Program-made: the position numbers and the translations under genes
DNA from: Apis mellifera
Taxonomy: Eukaryota; Arthropoda; Insecta; Hymenoptera; Apidae
Length of the DNA stretch: 64,000 nucleotides
Direction of reading: 5' to 3'
Assembly (NCBI RefSeq): GCF_003254395.2
Contig: NC_037638.1
Span: forward strand, 23,203,352-23,267,351
Part shown: positions 12,801-24,900 of the stretch, in pieces
Layout of the letters: every line of letters begins with the position of its first letter
Position numbering within the stretch: position 1 is the first letter of the stretch
The notes under the pieces: model-generated
Database searches by the model: none
What the model saw: the letters and a program-made list of their open reading frames with translations, nothing else
Told to the model about the DNA's origin: nothing

Positions 12801-15800
12801 GTTATCCCGGGGTTTCGATCGTGTAACCGCCGCTTCTGAACTCCTTTCCCCCCCTCTCTTCGCCCCCTCCCAACAAATCTATTTCCCCAGCCTCCAGCCG
12901 CGCGTTGAAATATCACCGCGTCCGAGCGCGCATTCGAGAGAGCTCGCGCGCGCTTTCGAATCTATCTTCGCGCCGTATTTTCCCTCGAAAATCGAAAGGA
13001 CGATCGAAACTTGTTCTCCAGGCTATCGCGCATCTCCGTTTCGAGCAATTCTATGGGTAAAATTTTTCTCGAGGAGGAGGGGGAAGAATCATGGATAAAT
13101 AGGAGAGGAGATCAGATACGCGAATTTCATACGCGGAGCTTGGAACGGAGTAGGCTGTAAACAAGCGAAATCTACATATCTGCGACGAATGTTAAATTTG
13201 TCACGATACATCCTCTTTAAAACGTGCGAATTACCACCTGGTGCACCTTGTTGTGTAAGCTGCCGCGCTTATCTCGAATGGGTTGGCGCGGAGGGCCGCC
13301 TTTAAGGCCCCTCGCATACGTCGCCATACGTTTCGCGCAGCACAGAAACAACGATACTAACGACCAGCAGCTCCCCGGTATCTTTATAGCGTCACTGATA
13401 TCAAAGGGATGTGTGACGTTCGTTTCACCCGATCCCGGCCGGTCTGAAGGGCTCGAAACGATCGCGCATTAGAATACTCGTGACCGGTCCCCGATTTGCA
13501 TTCCTTCGCGAAACCGACGTCTCTTTTTCTTTTTCTCCGCCTCTAAATCTCCTTTCCCTCTCTCTCTCTCTCTCTCTTCTTCTCGTTTCCTTTTTGCCTT
13601 CTTTCTTTCTTTCTCGTTCTTTTTTCTTTCCTTTTTTCCCCTCCTTTTTTCTTTTCCTTTTTCTTTTTCTTTTTTTCTCTCGTTCCTCCCCCCTCCCCGT
13701 CTTTTTGCGCGCGTCGAGGAACGGTCGAGAAAAGGGTGAAATATTCGCTGATGAATTCTCGGCTCGCTGACGTTTCTTCTACGCCCTGAACGATCGTTTC
13801 TTCGAAGCTGATGCGGCAAAAGTAGCCCTTACGCGGCGCGGCGTCGCGTAGGTCCCTTCCACGAGGAGGAACGAAACGAAAGAATGTCCATGGAGCTTTT
13901 TACTATAATGTAATTCGTCGCGGTGAACCTCGGTCCGCGGGTCTCGTAAAATTCGCGTTTCACAGCGTGTCGTTTGCGCCATGCGTAAATAGAAACGGCT
14001 GGAACGGCGGATTATTGTTGGATTAATAAAAGACCGACTGGTATGTAAGTACATCAATTCTGATAGATTATTGTCTTCTTACAGCATAAATGGCATTTAA
14101 CTCGTATTCCAGTCTTATTACTCCTCTCCTCCTCCTCCTCCTCCAGATCTTCGAAACGTTTACTTCTCCATTTTTGTATATTTCTGAATTTTCGTATCTT
14201 TAAATTTTGTTCTTTTTTTTATTATTTATTATTAATTAATACGCGATGAATTGTATTTTTTTTTCTTAATAGTGAATTAAATTTTTATAAGATAATTAAT
14301 TTGCATTCAACGTGTATAATTTATTCGAAAAAAACTTATCCTTTGAAGAGAGATAAAGATAAAGTTCGATCACCGAGTCGAGAATAATTTGCCAATTTCT
14401 TTCCACGATTTTATCGATTTTATCCACGATCTCGATCGACGAACGACGATTAACGGTATTCGTCGATTCGACGAGAACGTTTCAAGGATGAGGGACCAGG
14501 AAATTATATTCGTCCGTGAAGGAGCGAACGGCGATTTCATGCCTACGTCATCCCTGCCCTGTCATTGGAAACCGATTTATCCGATAAATGTAACTCCCCC
14601 CCGCCGATACGATGCAAAATATTCATCGTCCAATCTCGCTCCCCGCTAGTCCAATAAATTTAAAGATTTAATTTCGCGATTTGATCGAAGAGAGAGAAAG
14701 AGTGTATGTGTGTGTCTCTGCGCGGGCTGGGAATAGATTTCTCGCCTATCCCGCATCCAGATTTAATTTAGAGGCTTGGCCGGCTGGTCTACAGGCATAG
14801 TTCCCTGGAATCCTTCCTGGTAACTACACGCAATACCGAGAACCTATACAAACCGACCGTCCAAACGGAATTAAGCCTCGAAATGGGACAAGAAAGAGAA
14901 AGGGATAACAAGATCCCAACGAATTTTTTTTGACGCGTGACTCGAAGATGGATCAAATTGATAACGATTGATATTTGCGAGGAAACGAAGTCTTCTTTTT
15001 TTTTAAATCGTTGCGCGTCGTTTACGGAATAATAATCTCGAAAGAGCGCGTGGCGATCATCGACGATCGTTTTCGAAACGAATTTTTTCCCTCCGACAAC
15101 GTCTACGTCTCTTCTCTCCACTCTGTTAATAACGTAAATCAACGCGTCGTAGTCCACGAATATTAATGAATTTCCACGTAACGAACAAGGTATGTAAACT
15201 CAGTTAAACTCTCGCCGTTGAATCCACGTTTAACTTTTGAATAATAATTTCCAACGGATGGTTAATTGTGAACCGAAAGCGCTCGTAAGTGATATATACT
15301 CGATGATTATTTCAATATTTTATCTATACGTCTTGTATTTAGAAAAACGCAAGGACGTTCTACCTACGATATTTCGTAAAACAGCAGAGAATTGTAGAGA
15401 AGAGCAATCGTAATATATACATATATTATAAAACGAAGAGAGAAGAACTTTTTGGGGCGAGACAAATAAATTAATAGGCATCGAGAAATAAGGCATTACT
15501 CTTCCGCCAACCCAATAAATTCGGTAATCCGGTAAAACTGTCGAAACGGTCGTAAATCTGGCCGCAAAGCAGCACGGTCAATTATATTAAATACAACGGG
15601 CACGCTTGTTTCGAGTGTGTGTAACCGCAAGCAGAAGCAGAGGTTCACGGTTTCAGGTTCTAGGTCAGGCTACGTCGTGGCCGGGGCACGTAACAGCGGC
15701 AAGAACAGGGGGCCCAAGTAAAACGGTGGGAGCGCAAGAGGCGCATTTAATGGTCGTACGCCGCCACGGCTGTTATTATCATCCATTTCTGCATTCTATC

Positions 15801-17252
15801 GGCGATCACATGCACCACGAGCCGAGTCCATGACTCGTTCGTTCGCTCTCATCTCGGGAATCCAACCAGAGGGGGGATGGCGGCAGAGGGGGAGAATGGA
15901 AGGAAAGAATGGAAGGAAAGAGTTGCGTATCGATGATTCCCATATCGGATGATTTAGGGAAAGCGTTAGGATTACGTGTCTCGAGCGACACGTAAAGTTT
16001 TTCCTACGGCGATCCGTGCAATCGTCTGATCGCGTTATATCCCAAGGATATCTAAATATATATATATATATATATACACGCGAGACATCGTGCGTGTAAC
16101 AAGGCGTGGGTACGTAATCGATGAGCCGCGCATACATCGAAGATGTGCTCGATAACCGAGGGCTGAATCGAGTTCTCAACCCTTTTTCTATCGATCCCAA
16201 GAGGAATTCGAATTAATCGTCGCTTCGTAGAATCGAGAAAAGACGAAGAAACGTTCATTTCGATCGAGTTTCGTTCAAAAATTCGTTCGAGCGAGTTACG
16301 AATGCTTCAGTATTGATTCGTGCAAGGATACGATAAGAGTTTTCATTTCAGACACGTGACGATTCGATAAGGAATATAATACGATAAGTGAGGATCACTG
16401 TTGACCAAATGATCTCAGACTCGGAGAAGACTGCCCGGATGCTAACTGAATTATAGCTCTGAACGGTGAATCGGAAAAAAGTGTGCAAGGCCGTTCGACC
16501 CTTTCGTAGTACAAAGTCGCTCGACCACTTTGCGCGGATTTAATTGGATTCTTTAGAAAACGGGCGGAATCGTGGATATAAATCCTATAAATAATCGGGG
16601 AATTCATATTCCCTGCGTGGTGTAACAGCGCATGGCGCTCGTAAATCGTGCGGGAAGATCGAAATAAATGAACGGGAACAAAGTTTTCTCGTCAAGAAAT
16701 TGCATCACTCGGGGGCATACGGAGTTGATATTGGGGAGAATATTGGCGAGGAAACAAAGATTTTTGCGACGACATTTAACGCAGATGTTGCAACGTGGTT
16801 ATAGACGGCGGACAGACATATGACGTGGGTAGAGGCAGAAGGTGATGAGGATCACTGTCCTAGAAATGGAATATCGAAATGGAAGAATCGACGGCGTAGA
16901 AGGATCGGGGGTGGGGGCAATATGGCTCCTTGGATCGTCTCGAACGTGGAGGCTGTTCGCGGGTTAAAACGGAGAGTTGGTTCCATGCCCGTGGAACGAA
17001 TGAAAGAGAAAGAGAGAGAGAACCTCGGGTGAAAAGGGACGAGGGTTAAGCGGCGAAGAAGAGAGGAGCGCTCCTTAGGGAGTGGAGAGAGAGATAGAAA
17101 GAAGAGGGGCCTTACATAGCGATTGCTGCCAGGGCCTGAAATAGACCTCGAGAATCCCCCTGTAGCATCCTCGCCTCTCTTTCTTCGCCTCCTCCACCAC
17201 CATCCTCCTCCTCCTCCTCCTCCTCCTCTTTCCACTCCTTCTCTTCTACTTC

Positions 17253-17284
<32 letters not shown>

Positions 17285-20200
17285 CTTCTTCGTCTTCTTC
17301 TTCTTCTTCTTCTTCTTCGTCCAACAGCAAGCATTGCCTCCAGCTCTCGAGAGCCTTCCTTCTCTTTGCTTTTGTTTTTCGCAAAAAAGGACCAAGTGGC
17401 TCGGCTCGGCTGTGAGAAGTTGTTCCTAGCGTCTCGTTCACGCAGATAGGGCCAACGCGAAGGTGGGACGGAGAAGAAGGAAGAAGACGAGGAAGGTGGT
17501 GGAGGATCGGTTGTTTATCCAGGATCGAGCTTCTGCTTTCGTTTCACCCACCGATATATGGCCACGAAGCGGAGAGACCCCCGTAGGCATTGCCGGACCT
17601 AAGTGCACTCTCGGCTTGCATTCCCATGGGAATACGCCGTTCAGAGAATCCGACCTGTTAAACTGACCTGCGCCAATGTACCAGCAAAACGTGACCCACG
17701 CAACCAAGCTGCGAGCAGGCCTCCAACATACTAGATTCGAATGCACCGCCTGTTTTTTATCCCGAGGCCAACCACCCGCCCTTCTTTTCTTTCTCTCTTT
17801 TTCCAAATCCCGCGAAATCGATAAATCTCGTTCGTTAACGAACCGAACTGTAGTTAATTCGAAACTCCCGCGCTTCGAAGAGATATAAAAATTATCTCGC
17901 GAGTGATTCGATGCAACGAACGATGTTACGTTTAATATAAATTTATTAAACGTGAAAATTCCTCAAACTTTATTGTTTACAGAATTCTTCTTACAGGAAA
18001 AATCGCGCGAATGCAAGAAACTTATCGGCAAAGTTCGTGAACGGGGAGAACTTACGAGAGTCTTTACGTAACAAAAGGTTTAAAAGTAACGAGGCTCGGT
18101 ACTCGTAAAGTAATTTAAAGGCCAAAGGAGGCAAAGGGACGAGAGTAATTAGAGAGGAGCTCACGCTAAACTCAAGACGGATATTTTTAGCGGGTTGTGT
18201 AAATTTAACTGCGTTCTCGCGTAATTACTCATTTCTATATACGATCGAGAGCCGGCATTGGCCTCCCTCGTGATAAAGCACGCCACGATATTCTTCTTTC
18301 TACCTGACGCAACCGTAACGCGGGGGGGAAAGCTTTAAATAGATCGCGGTATACGGCTCGTTATAAACGTAGTGAATTCGTTTAAGCGTGGCAGATTCGT
18401 GGCGCTTTCGTGCGAGCCAAGGAGACGAGAAGAGGAACGGCGATCGAAAGGGACGCGGTAGGTCTCGGATGTCACGCGAGTCCCTTTTTGTTGGACTGGT
18501 CGCACACCGCGTAACAGAAATAACACGTCGCCGTATAATGAACACCGATCCGCCAATGGTTACAGGATATCGAATCGATCGGACACGGCCCGGACAAAGA
18601 ACAGCTAGTGGAAAAGAAAAGAGGAGAGGAGAAAGAAGAAGAAGAAGATGATGAAGACGAAGAAGAAGAAGAAGAAGAAGAAGAAGAAGATTCCTTTACT
18701 CCGGGATTTCGCGTTGGATTCTTCTTCTTCTTCTTCTGGTACCGGTTGCGTATCGTAATCGAAGTAACTGGGCCTCGACGGGCACGGACAATAACCACGT
18801 ATTCCGCAGAAGCAGGTGATCTCTCGCGCGAGAGCAGAGGACAGGACGTTCAGAAATCAAGCCTACCTTGAGAGACGAATCTTTTTGCCTTGCACCGCGC
18901 CGCTGACAACACACGATCCCCGGCCAATATATGTATATATGTATATATATATATATACGAGAAATCTCTTGCAGAGATATCGCCTCCCCGTTTTAAAGAG
19001 TTAATATCTGTTGGACGCATTAAGACGAGCCTGGCGAGAGATTCTCATAAGGATCTCGAAAGGATTTCGTTCGTTCCTATCTACCTCGGTCGGGTCGGTG
19101 GTATATATCTCGTAATAGGCTCTCCATGACGCGTCGATCGTGGTAATTAAGGTGGCGGTACGTTCCGCGAAACATGTGGACGCTTTTAAAATGATATCCA
19201 CCTCTCTATTTCTCGTGACCATAGGTGAGCATTAAACTGGTTAAAAATAGAACCGAGGCGTATTTGAAAGCGTATTGTGAAGCGATTACGAGTTTTTTTC
19301 ATTGCGCGATACCGAGGAGATACTCTTCCCCCCCCTCCTCTCCTCTCCTTGCTCCCCTCCCTTAATGGGGGCCGGTCAATGTCGGTGGAGAAAAAACTAA
19401 GCGCGGAAAGAGCGAGGAATAAGAATAGACGGCGCCAAAGGCTTAACAAGGAAACCGGTTCAAAACCTTCTGCGCCTGTGTACCGACTTTCCATGAGAGA
19501 TTCCACCGAGTCACTTCGACCACCGTGCGCAATATATTGGACGTGCGTATGATTCCCGTAATACCTTCAACTACGATCGCAACCGTGCGTTCCCTTCGTC
19601 GAGCAATTAGCTATTTCTACGTCACGTCAACAGGTATTCGCGAACGTTGGAACGAACGTTGAATCTTGACCTCTTCCCCGGAGAAGTAGGAGGAGGAGGA
19701 GGAGGAGGAGAGTCGAGGAAGAGAAAGAGAGAGAGAGAGAGAAATTCGACGAAGAAGGAATATGCATGTGTTTCGAAGTAGGAAACGTTGGCGGCCGATT
19801 TGAACGGCGTCTCTCAAAGCCGCAATTTACGTCGATCGGCGACAAACATCGGCAGATAATACGATAATAATCGTTAATGCATCCGATCCTCGAATAGAAA
19901 ATGGTGATTTTAAGGGATGGTATGCGGCGCGTTCTCGCAGCCAAGCTCAGAAATGAAGTCTACCTTGAGGAGTCGGTGTCTTTTTTTGCGCCTACCCGTC
20001 GATACAATTCCATTCAGGACGATGAAGACCGTGAAAAGACACCAAAGAGAAATTCCATCCATTGCGACCGTCACCGTAAAACAAACTAAACGATGGAACA
20101 ACGTTATTAATAGCGTGTACCGCCACTCGCAAATAGATCGGGGCGCCGAGTTCAGCGACAAACCATCGCTGTCTGCTTCGTTTTCCAATAGTTCTCAAAT

Positions 20201-21946
20201 CCAATCCCAATAATTTCCAATCTTAAATCCAATCTACGTTCCAATCTATATTCCAATCTTCTGCTTCGTTGTACATACACGTTGTATACACTTTGGCGCT
20301 AAAAAAGGGGGAGGAAAAAAAAGAAAGAAAAAGAAAAAGAAAAAAAAAAATTTTTATCATTCGCGTTTGCTCGATTCTCGTTAAAACGAAGCATCCGGTT
20401 CGCCAAGAATCTCTCCTCGATAAGGAAAAAGGAAGATGGGGGAGGGAGAGAGAGAGAGAGAGAGAGCGCGCGTTGGTACGCTCGCAAGTGCACGGTGAAA
20501 AGTTGGCCGAGAGAGTAAAGTTCGCGAGGGGAAGGAAGGAAGGAGAGTACGGGCGCGAGAAGCCGTGTCAACGAACGCACCGCATCATCCTCTCTAACCC
20601 TCCGGCAGCGCGAGGGTCTATTGTGGCTAGTTTTTTCTCTGACCTTGTCACCTTGCAAGTTTTTTGCCGCGGCCAAGTCGATTACATTTCGGATCGGTTC
20701 CTCCGTGTCCCCCGTCCGCGCCTCGCGCCATCCCGCTCCCTCGTGCCCGCTCGTCCCTTCGCGGGCTCCGCTCGTCCTGCTCTAGGTTAGTCAGTGAATC
20801 ATCTTCAACGACCCCCTCCTCTGGGATCCGGGCAGAAGACTCTTAAGGGGGCCCACAGCGCAGCGCGAGGCCAGTCCGAGAACGCGACCCTAACACTAAC
20901 ATCCGGTGTATTCCGAGAGTCGGAAACGGAAACGGCTGCTTGATCGATTAATCGACACACGCCACCATGAAGATCGCTCTGCTGCTGCTGCTCGCCGCGG
21001 CCTTCGCCTCAGGTTCGTAACTTTATCGATTGTCAATTTCATCTTTTATTTCTCCTAATATAATTATTTCTCTCTGAAAAATTCCCATTTTCGAAACATC
21101 CGCACCTGTTGCGATCTATAGTTAGAGTGTATATGTCGATATTGTGTATTGGCATCGAGTATTGTGCTTATTTTTTTCTTTTTTTTTTTGGGAGGGGATT
21201 TAGAATTAGATTATTCTCGCCTTTTCTCTCGATAATTGATTCGACAAGGATGGATTGGTTGGAACAGTGCCAAGCGAGAATTCTTTTCTTTTCTTTTTTT
21301 TTGTTTTTCGAGGCTCGAGAATTCGCGTTGATTCGTTTTTCAACGAGTCTTCTTTGTTCGTCGACGCTTCTCGTCCTCGCATTCTCGTTTCCTTGGTGGA
21401 AACGTCGACTACGACGTCCGGTGCATTCAAAAGGGAACTCGCGGTCGCTGATCACGCACGCATGACTTCGAAATCATTCTCGATCATTTCTCTTTCGTTT
21501 AACTGCGTTCTCTCACTGGAACGTTTAAAATCTCGCGTTTAAAACCGGATATAACGAAAATCTAGATTTTAATGAAAAATGGAATCGTTCGATTCTATCG
21601 GTTTTCGATTATTTTGTAAATGTTTCGATACGCGAACGAAATTTTTCGTCGAAATTTTTATTCGAGAAATTTTTACACGAACCGCCATTGAGCTGCTCGC
21701 CATCGTTGCCACGTTAATTACGATGCAAGTGGCGTAATTCGTGAATGGAATCGCGTCTCGTAGCAAGCGTCTTCTTTCTACAGAACGTTGGCGGCAGACG
21801 TCTCAAGGTCTTCAGGTCGTTTACCACCACCTGCGCCGCCGGCTTCGCAAACCGGAGCATTTTTACGCACCCTTTGAATCTCTCAAACCATCTTTCGAAT
21901 TATCTGTCTATGCTTTTCATTCGACGTTCTTCTTCCATTCGAAAAT

Positions 21947-21977
<31 letters not shown>

Positions 21978-24900
21978 TTCACTTTTCTGCTTCATCTTTG
22001 ATTTAAAATCGTACGAAAAAAATGAGAAATATTTAGAGAATTTCGATTTATCGAACGATCAACAGATGGAAATGCGAATGACGCTATTATTTTGAAGAAG
22101 CTCGAGACAAAATTTCTAGATTATCACTCGTGTCGAGACTATTCGGAAGCCTAAACCGGTCACAACTTAAAAGTACAGTTAACCAAATAATCGTAAAAAG
22201 TCAATGAACTCGCACGGTGGGTATCGTGCGAAACGGCACTTCCAACAAAGTACGGAGTCACTCTGTGAGAAGTTAATTAAAACGAACGGTACCGATGATG
22301 CGTAAATACGTTTACACGTTCATAGATGAATTATAATCGCGTTGAAATGATTTACTACGTGTGTCAATTAAGCCGAACACAATCGACCGTTACACAATAT
22401 AACACCTCGATCTTGTTTACGATTCTTTTATTATCGCGATTATTATCGCGTTTCGTGAAATTTAATTAAGAAGAGAAAGAAAGGAAGCGCCAAAGGAATA
22501 CAATGGAAATTGGTAGATCATTTAAAATCATTGAAAAGCCGTAGAGTTCGAATGAGAACGTTCGATAAGTCGATATGCATCTCTCTTCCGTTTGCGTTCG
22601 CGAACGAATAATTAAAATATTCATAGGCAGATGTAACGGTCTGCCCGCGATGACGTTAAACTGGGACATCGGGTAGATTAGAATTCACGGGATGATTTTT
22701 CCCGCCGTTCTGAGCCGTTCTTCTGCCATTTGTGGTCTGGTCGGAAGTCAATGGCGGAGACGTGCCTCGATGAGATAATACGAGAGCAAGAAAAGGGAAT
22801 TTCCTTTTTTATTCATCAGTTCAGTGCTGATGTATAACTTTTTAGTACTTAAATTGATGTAGGAAATATGATGATTAAAAAAAAAAATGGATGGAATATA
22901 CGAATACTTAATTTCGAATTTATTCCATTGGTATATTTTATCTTGTTAATAAAAATAGGAATGGATCATTTAGAGATGGATTAAACCTTTTCTTATTTTT
23001 ATGATTTAAAATTCTTTAAAAATAATTTTTATATAAAAAATTAATTCATTAAAATTCTACTTTTTAAAAGAATATTCTATTAAAAATTCGAGATCGATTT
23101 TTCCTCGAATCTTAAAAATTAAATTTCAATTCATGTTTAAAAAAAAAAAAATTAAAACATCAGAAATTTTTGGACAGGATAATGCCTTCGTCTGACGAGT
23201 TAAATTAAATAAAATTGATTTACAGGCCAAAGGATCACGACGATTCAATTGGATGGCGTGCAATACTTCGTTTCAAGGATGAATCCCTACAGTCCCGAAT
23301 TGAACTATTTCCTGGCATACCAATATTGCCGTTCACTGGGTCTCCAGTTGGCCTCTTTCGAGACAAAGGAAAAAGCCGACACGATGACGCAGTACTTGAA
23401 AAACGCCGGCTACGTTAAATACGACTTCTGGACGTCCGGCAACAAGTTGGGCACGGACATGTTCCTGTGGATGAGCACAGGTCTTCCCTTCAATGCCACC
23501 TTCGACTACATGTTGAGGCGACCTGGCAACAGACCTGCTGACGTCCCACCCGGCACTGAGCCTCAACGAGTGGCGCGTGAAAGGTAATATGCTTTTATTA
23601 ATTCCTTCACAACAGAATTGTAAATTCCATCCTATTAAGTCATCTCGTTTTTTATTATTATTATTTATACTTTCTTTCGGAACAATTTAATTAAATATTT
23701 ACAAATTTTCAATTTTACTGAAACTTTCGTTCCAAAATATCTCTCCTATCGATTCATTTTAGAAACATTACCGATTAATTCAAAGAATCAATTTCTGGAA
23801 TGGAAATTCAATACTAACTTGAATCACGCGTACGTGCTATTGAAAAAAAGAGAAGAATTTTCTCCCCTGTCCTTTCCTTTCCTTTCCTTCGTCTGATCAA
23901 AACCGGAAACCAACCGAGAGAAAAGACGCAACAAAAGACGAACAGGAAAGGAACGAAACGTCACGTATATTGTTTATCTGAAAGTCTATCTAGAAAAGCA
24001 TAGGGAACCTCGTTCGAACTTCGATTCGAGGAAGACTTCGACGAGGCCCAAGATCAATTCGTGGTCACGAATACGATAATCGTCGGCATCCCTTCCGCAT
24101 CCGTACGCTCGTATCCCTACCCGGAAACGCGTGCATCGAATCGATAAACGCGCGGCCAACCAACGATTGAAATTCTAATCCCGGAATTTGTCCTTTCCAC
24201 AAGCGGTGACAGCGGGAGCGCGGACGGATGCGTCGCCATGGTGGCACCCACGCTAGCCTGGGAGGCGCAAGATTGTACCCTGGTTAAGGACTTCATCTGC
24301 GAGCAAACAAGATGCTACTACTACAACTACGGAAGCATTCCAGTCTCTGCGACTCAGGGGTAAGAGGTGAGATAATACTTGTTACAAAAGAAAAAAGAAA
24401 AAATACACGAAACCGCCGAGAAAAAGAAATGAAAAGAAAGATAGAGAGAGAGAGAGAGGGGAGGGGGAAATGAGATAGGCAGGCTATTATCAGAAGACAT
24501 TTCATTTCGAGGTGTAGCAAGGTGAATCTTTAAAATGGCGCACGGATAAAAAAATAAAGAACGATAGATAAGATAGAAAAGACACGATGATATTGGCTTA
24601 TACGCGATTCTTAATAGCTATATTTCGAGTGCAAATGATGCGATATTCATCAATGGAAAGTGTAAATTTATCGATTTTTCTAATTCAATTATCGGTTCAA
24701 TGATTCAATAATTTGGATGGATTGACAAGTTTTTTCTCCGTGCAGGAATACACGAATTTAACGAAACAACAAACTGATATAAATAACGCTTCACCGAATA
24801 ATTTAATCCGAGTGTAAGATAAAAATGGTAATTGGGGTAATCTCTTGGTCGTTCGTAAACGCTTATCGCTCGTGTGACGCTCGTTTCGCGAACACACGGC

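Larger units (their letters stand above)
9343..20639. other. GC-rich, microsatellite-rich part of the large CCP1 intron
   Basis: This part of the 17.8-kb CCP1 intron has no gene I can support on either strand. Most long open frames here lie over low-complexity DNA: (CTT)n with CCT at about 17200-17320, (GAA)n 18636-18690, (GGA)n 19688-19709, (CT)n 13556-13577, (CGTGT)n 10685-10712 and (GA)n 20446-20466. A YY1/ETS promoter-like island sits at 9965-10072 and a mariner-like end at 15492-15517. CpG is frequent through 10-20 kb. The 3' part probably contains regulatory sequence of the nested lectin gene; this is inference. Confidence 0.6.

Noticed and set aside
13469..13819. Lys/Arg/Glu-rich minus-strand open frame
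   Set aside because: Translation of a CT/TTTC-rich low-complexity tract.
16852..17449. Long overlapping open frames of poly-Arg, poly-Glu and poly-Leu on both strands
   Set aside because: They are translations of the CCT/CTT microsatellite; no start context, domain or splice structure.
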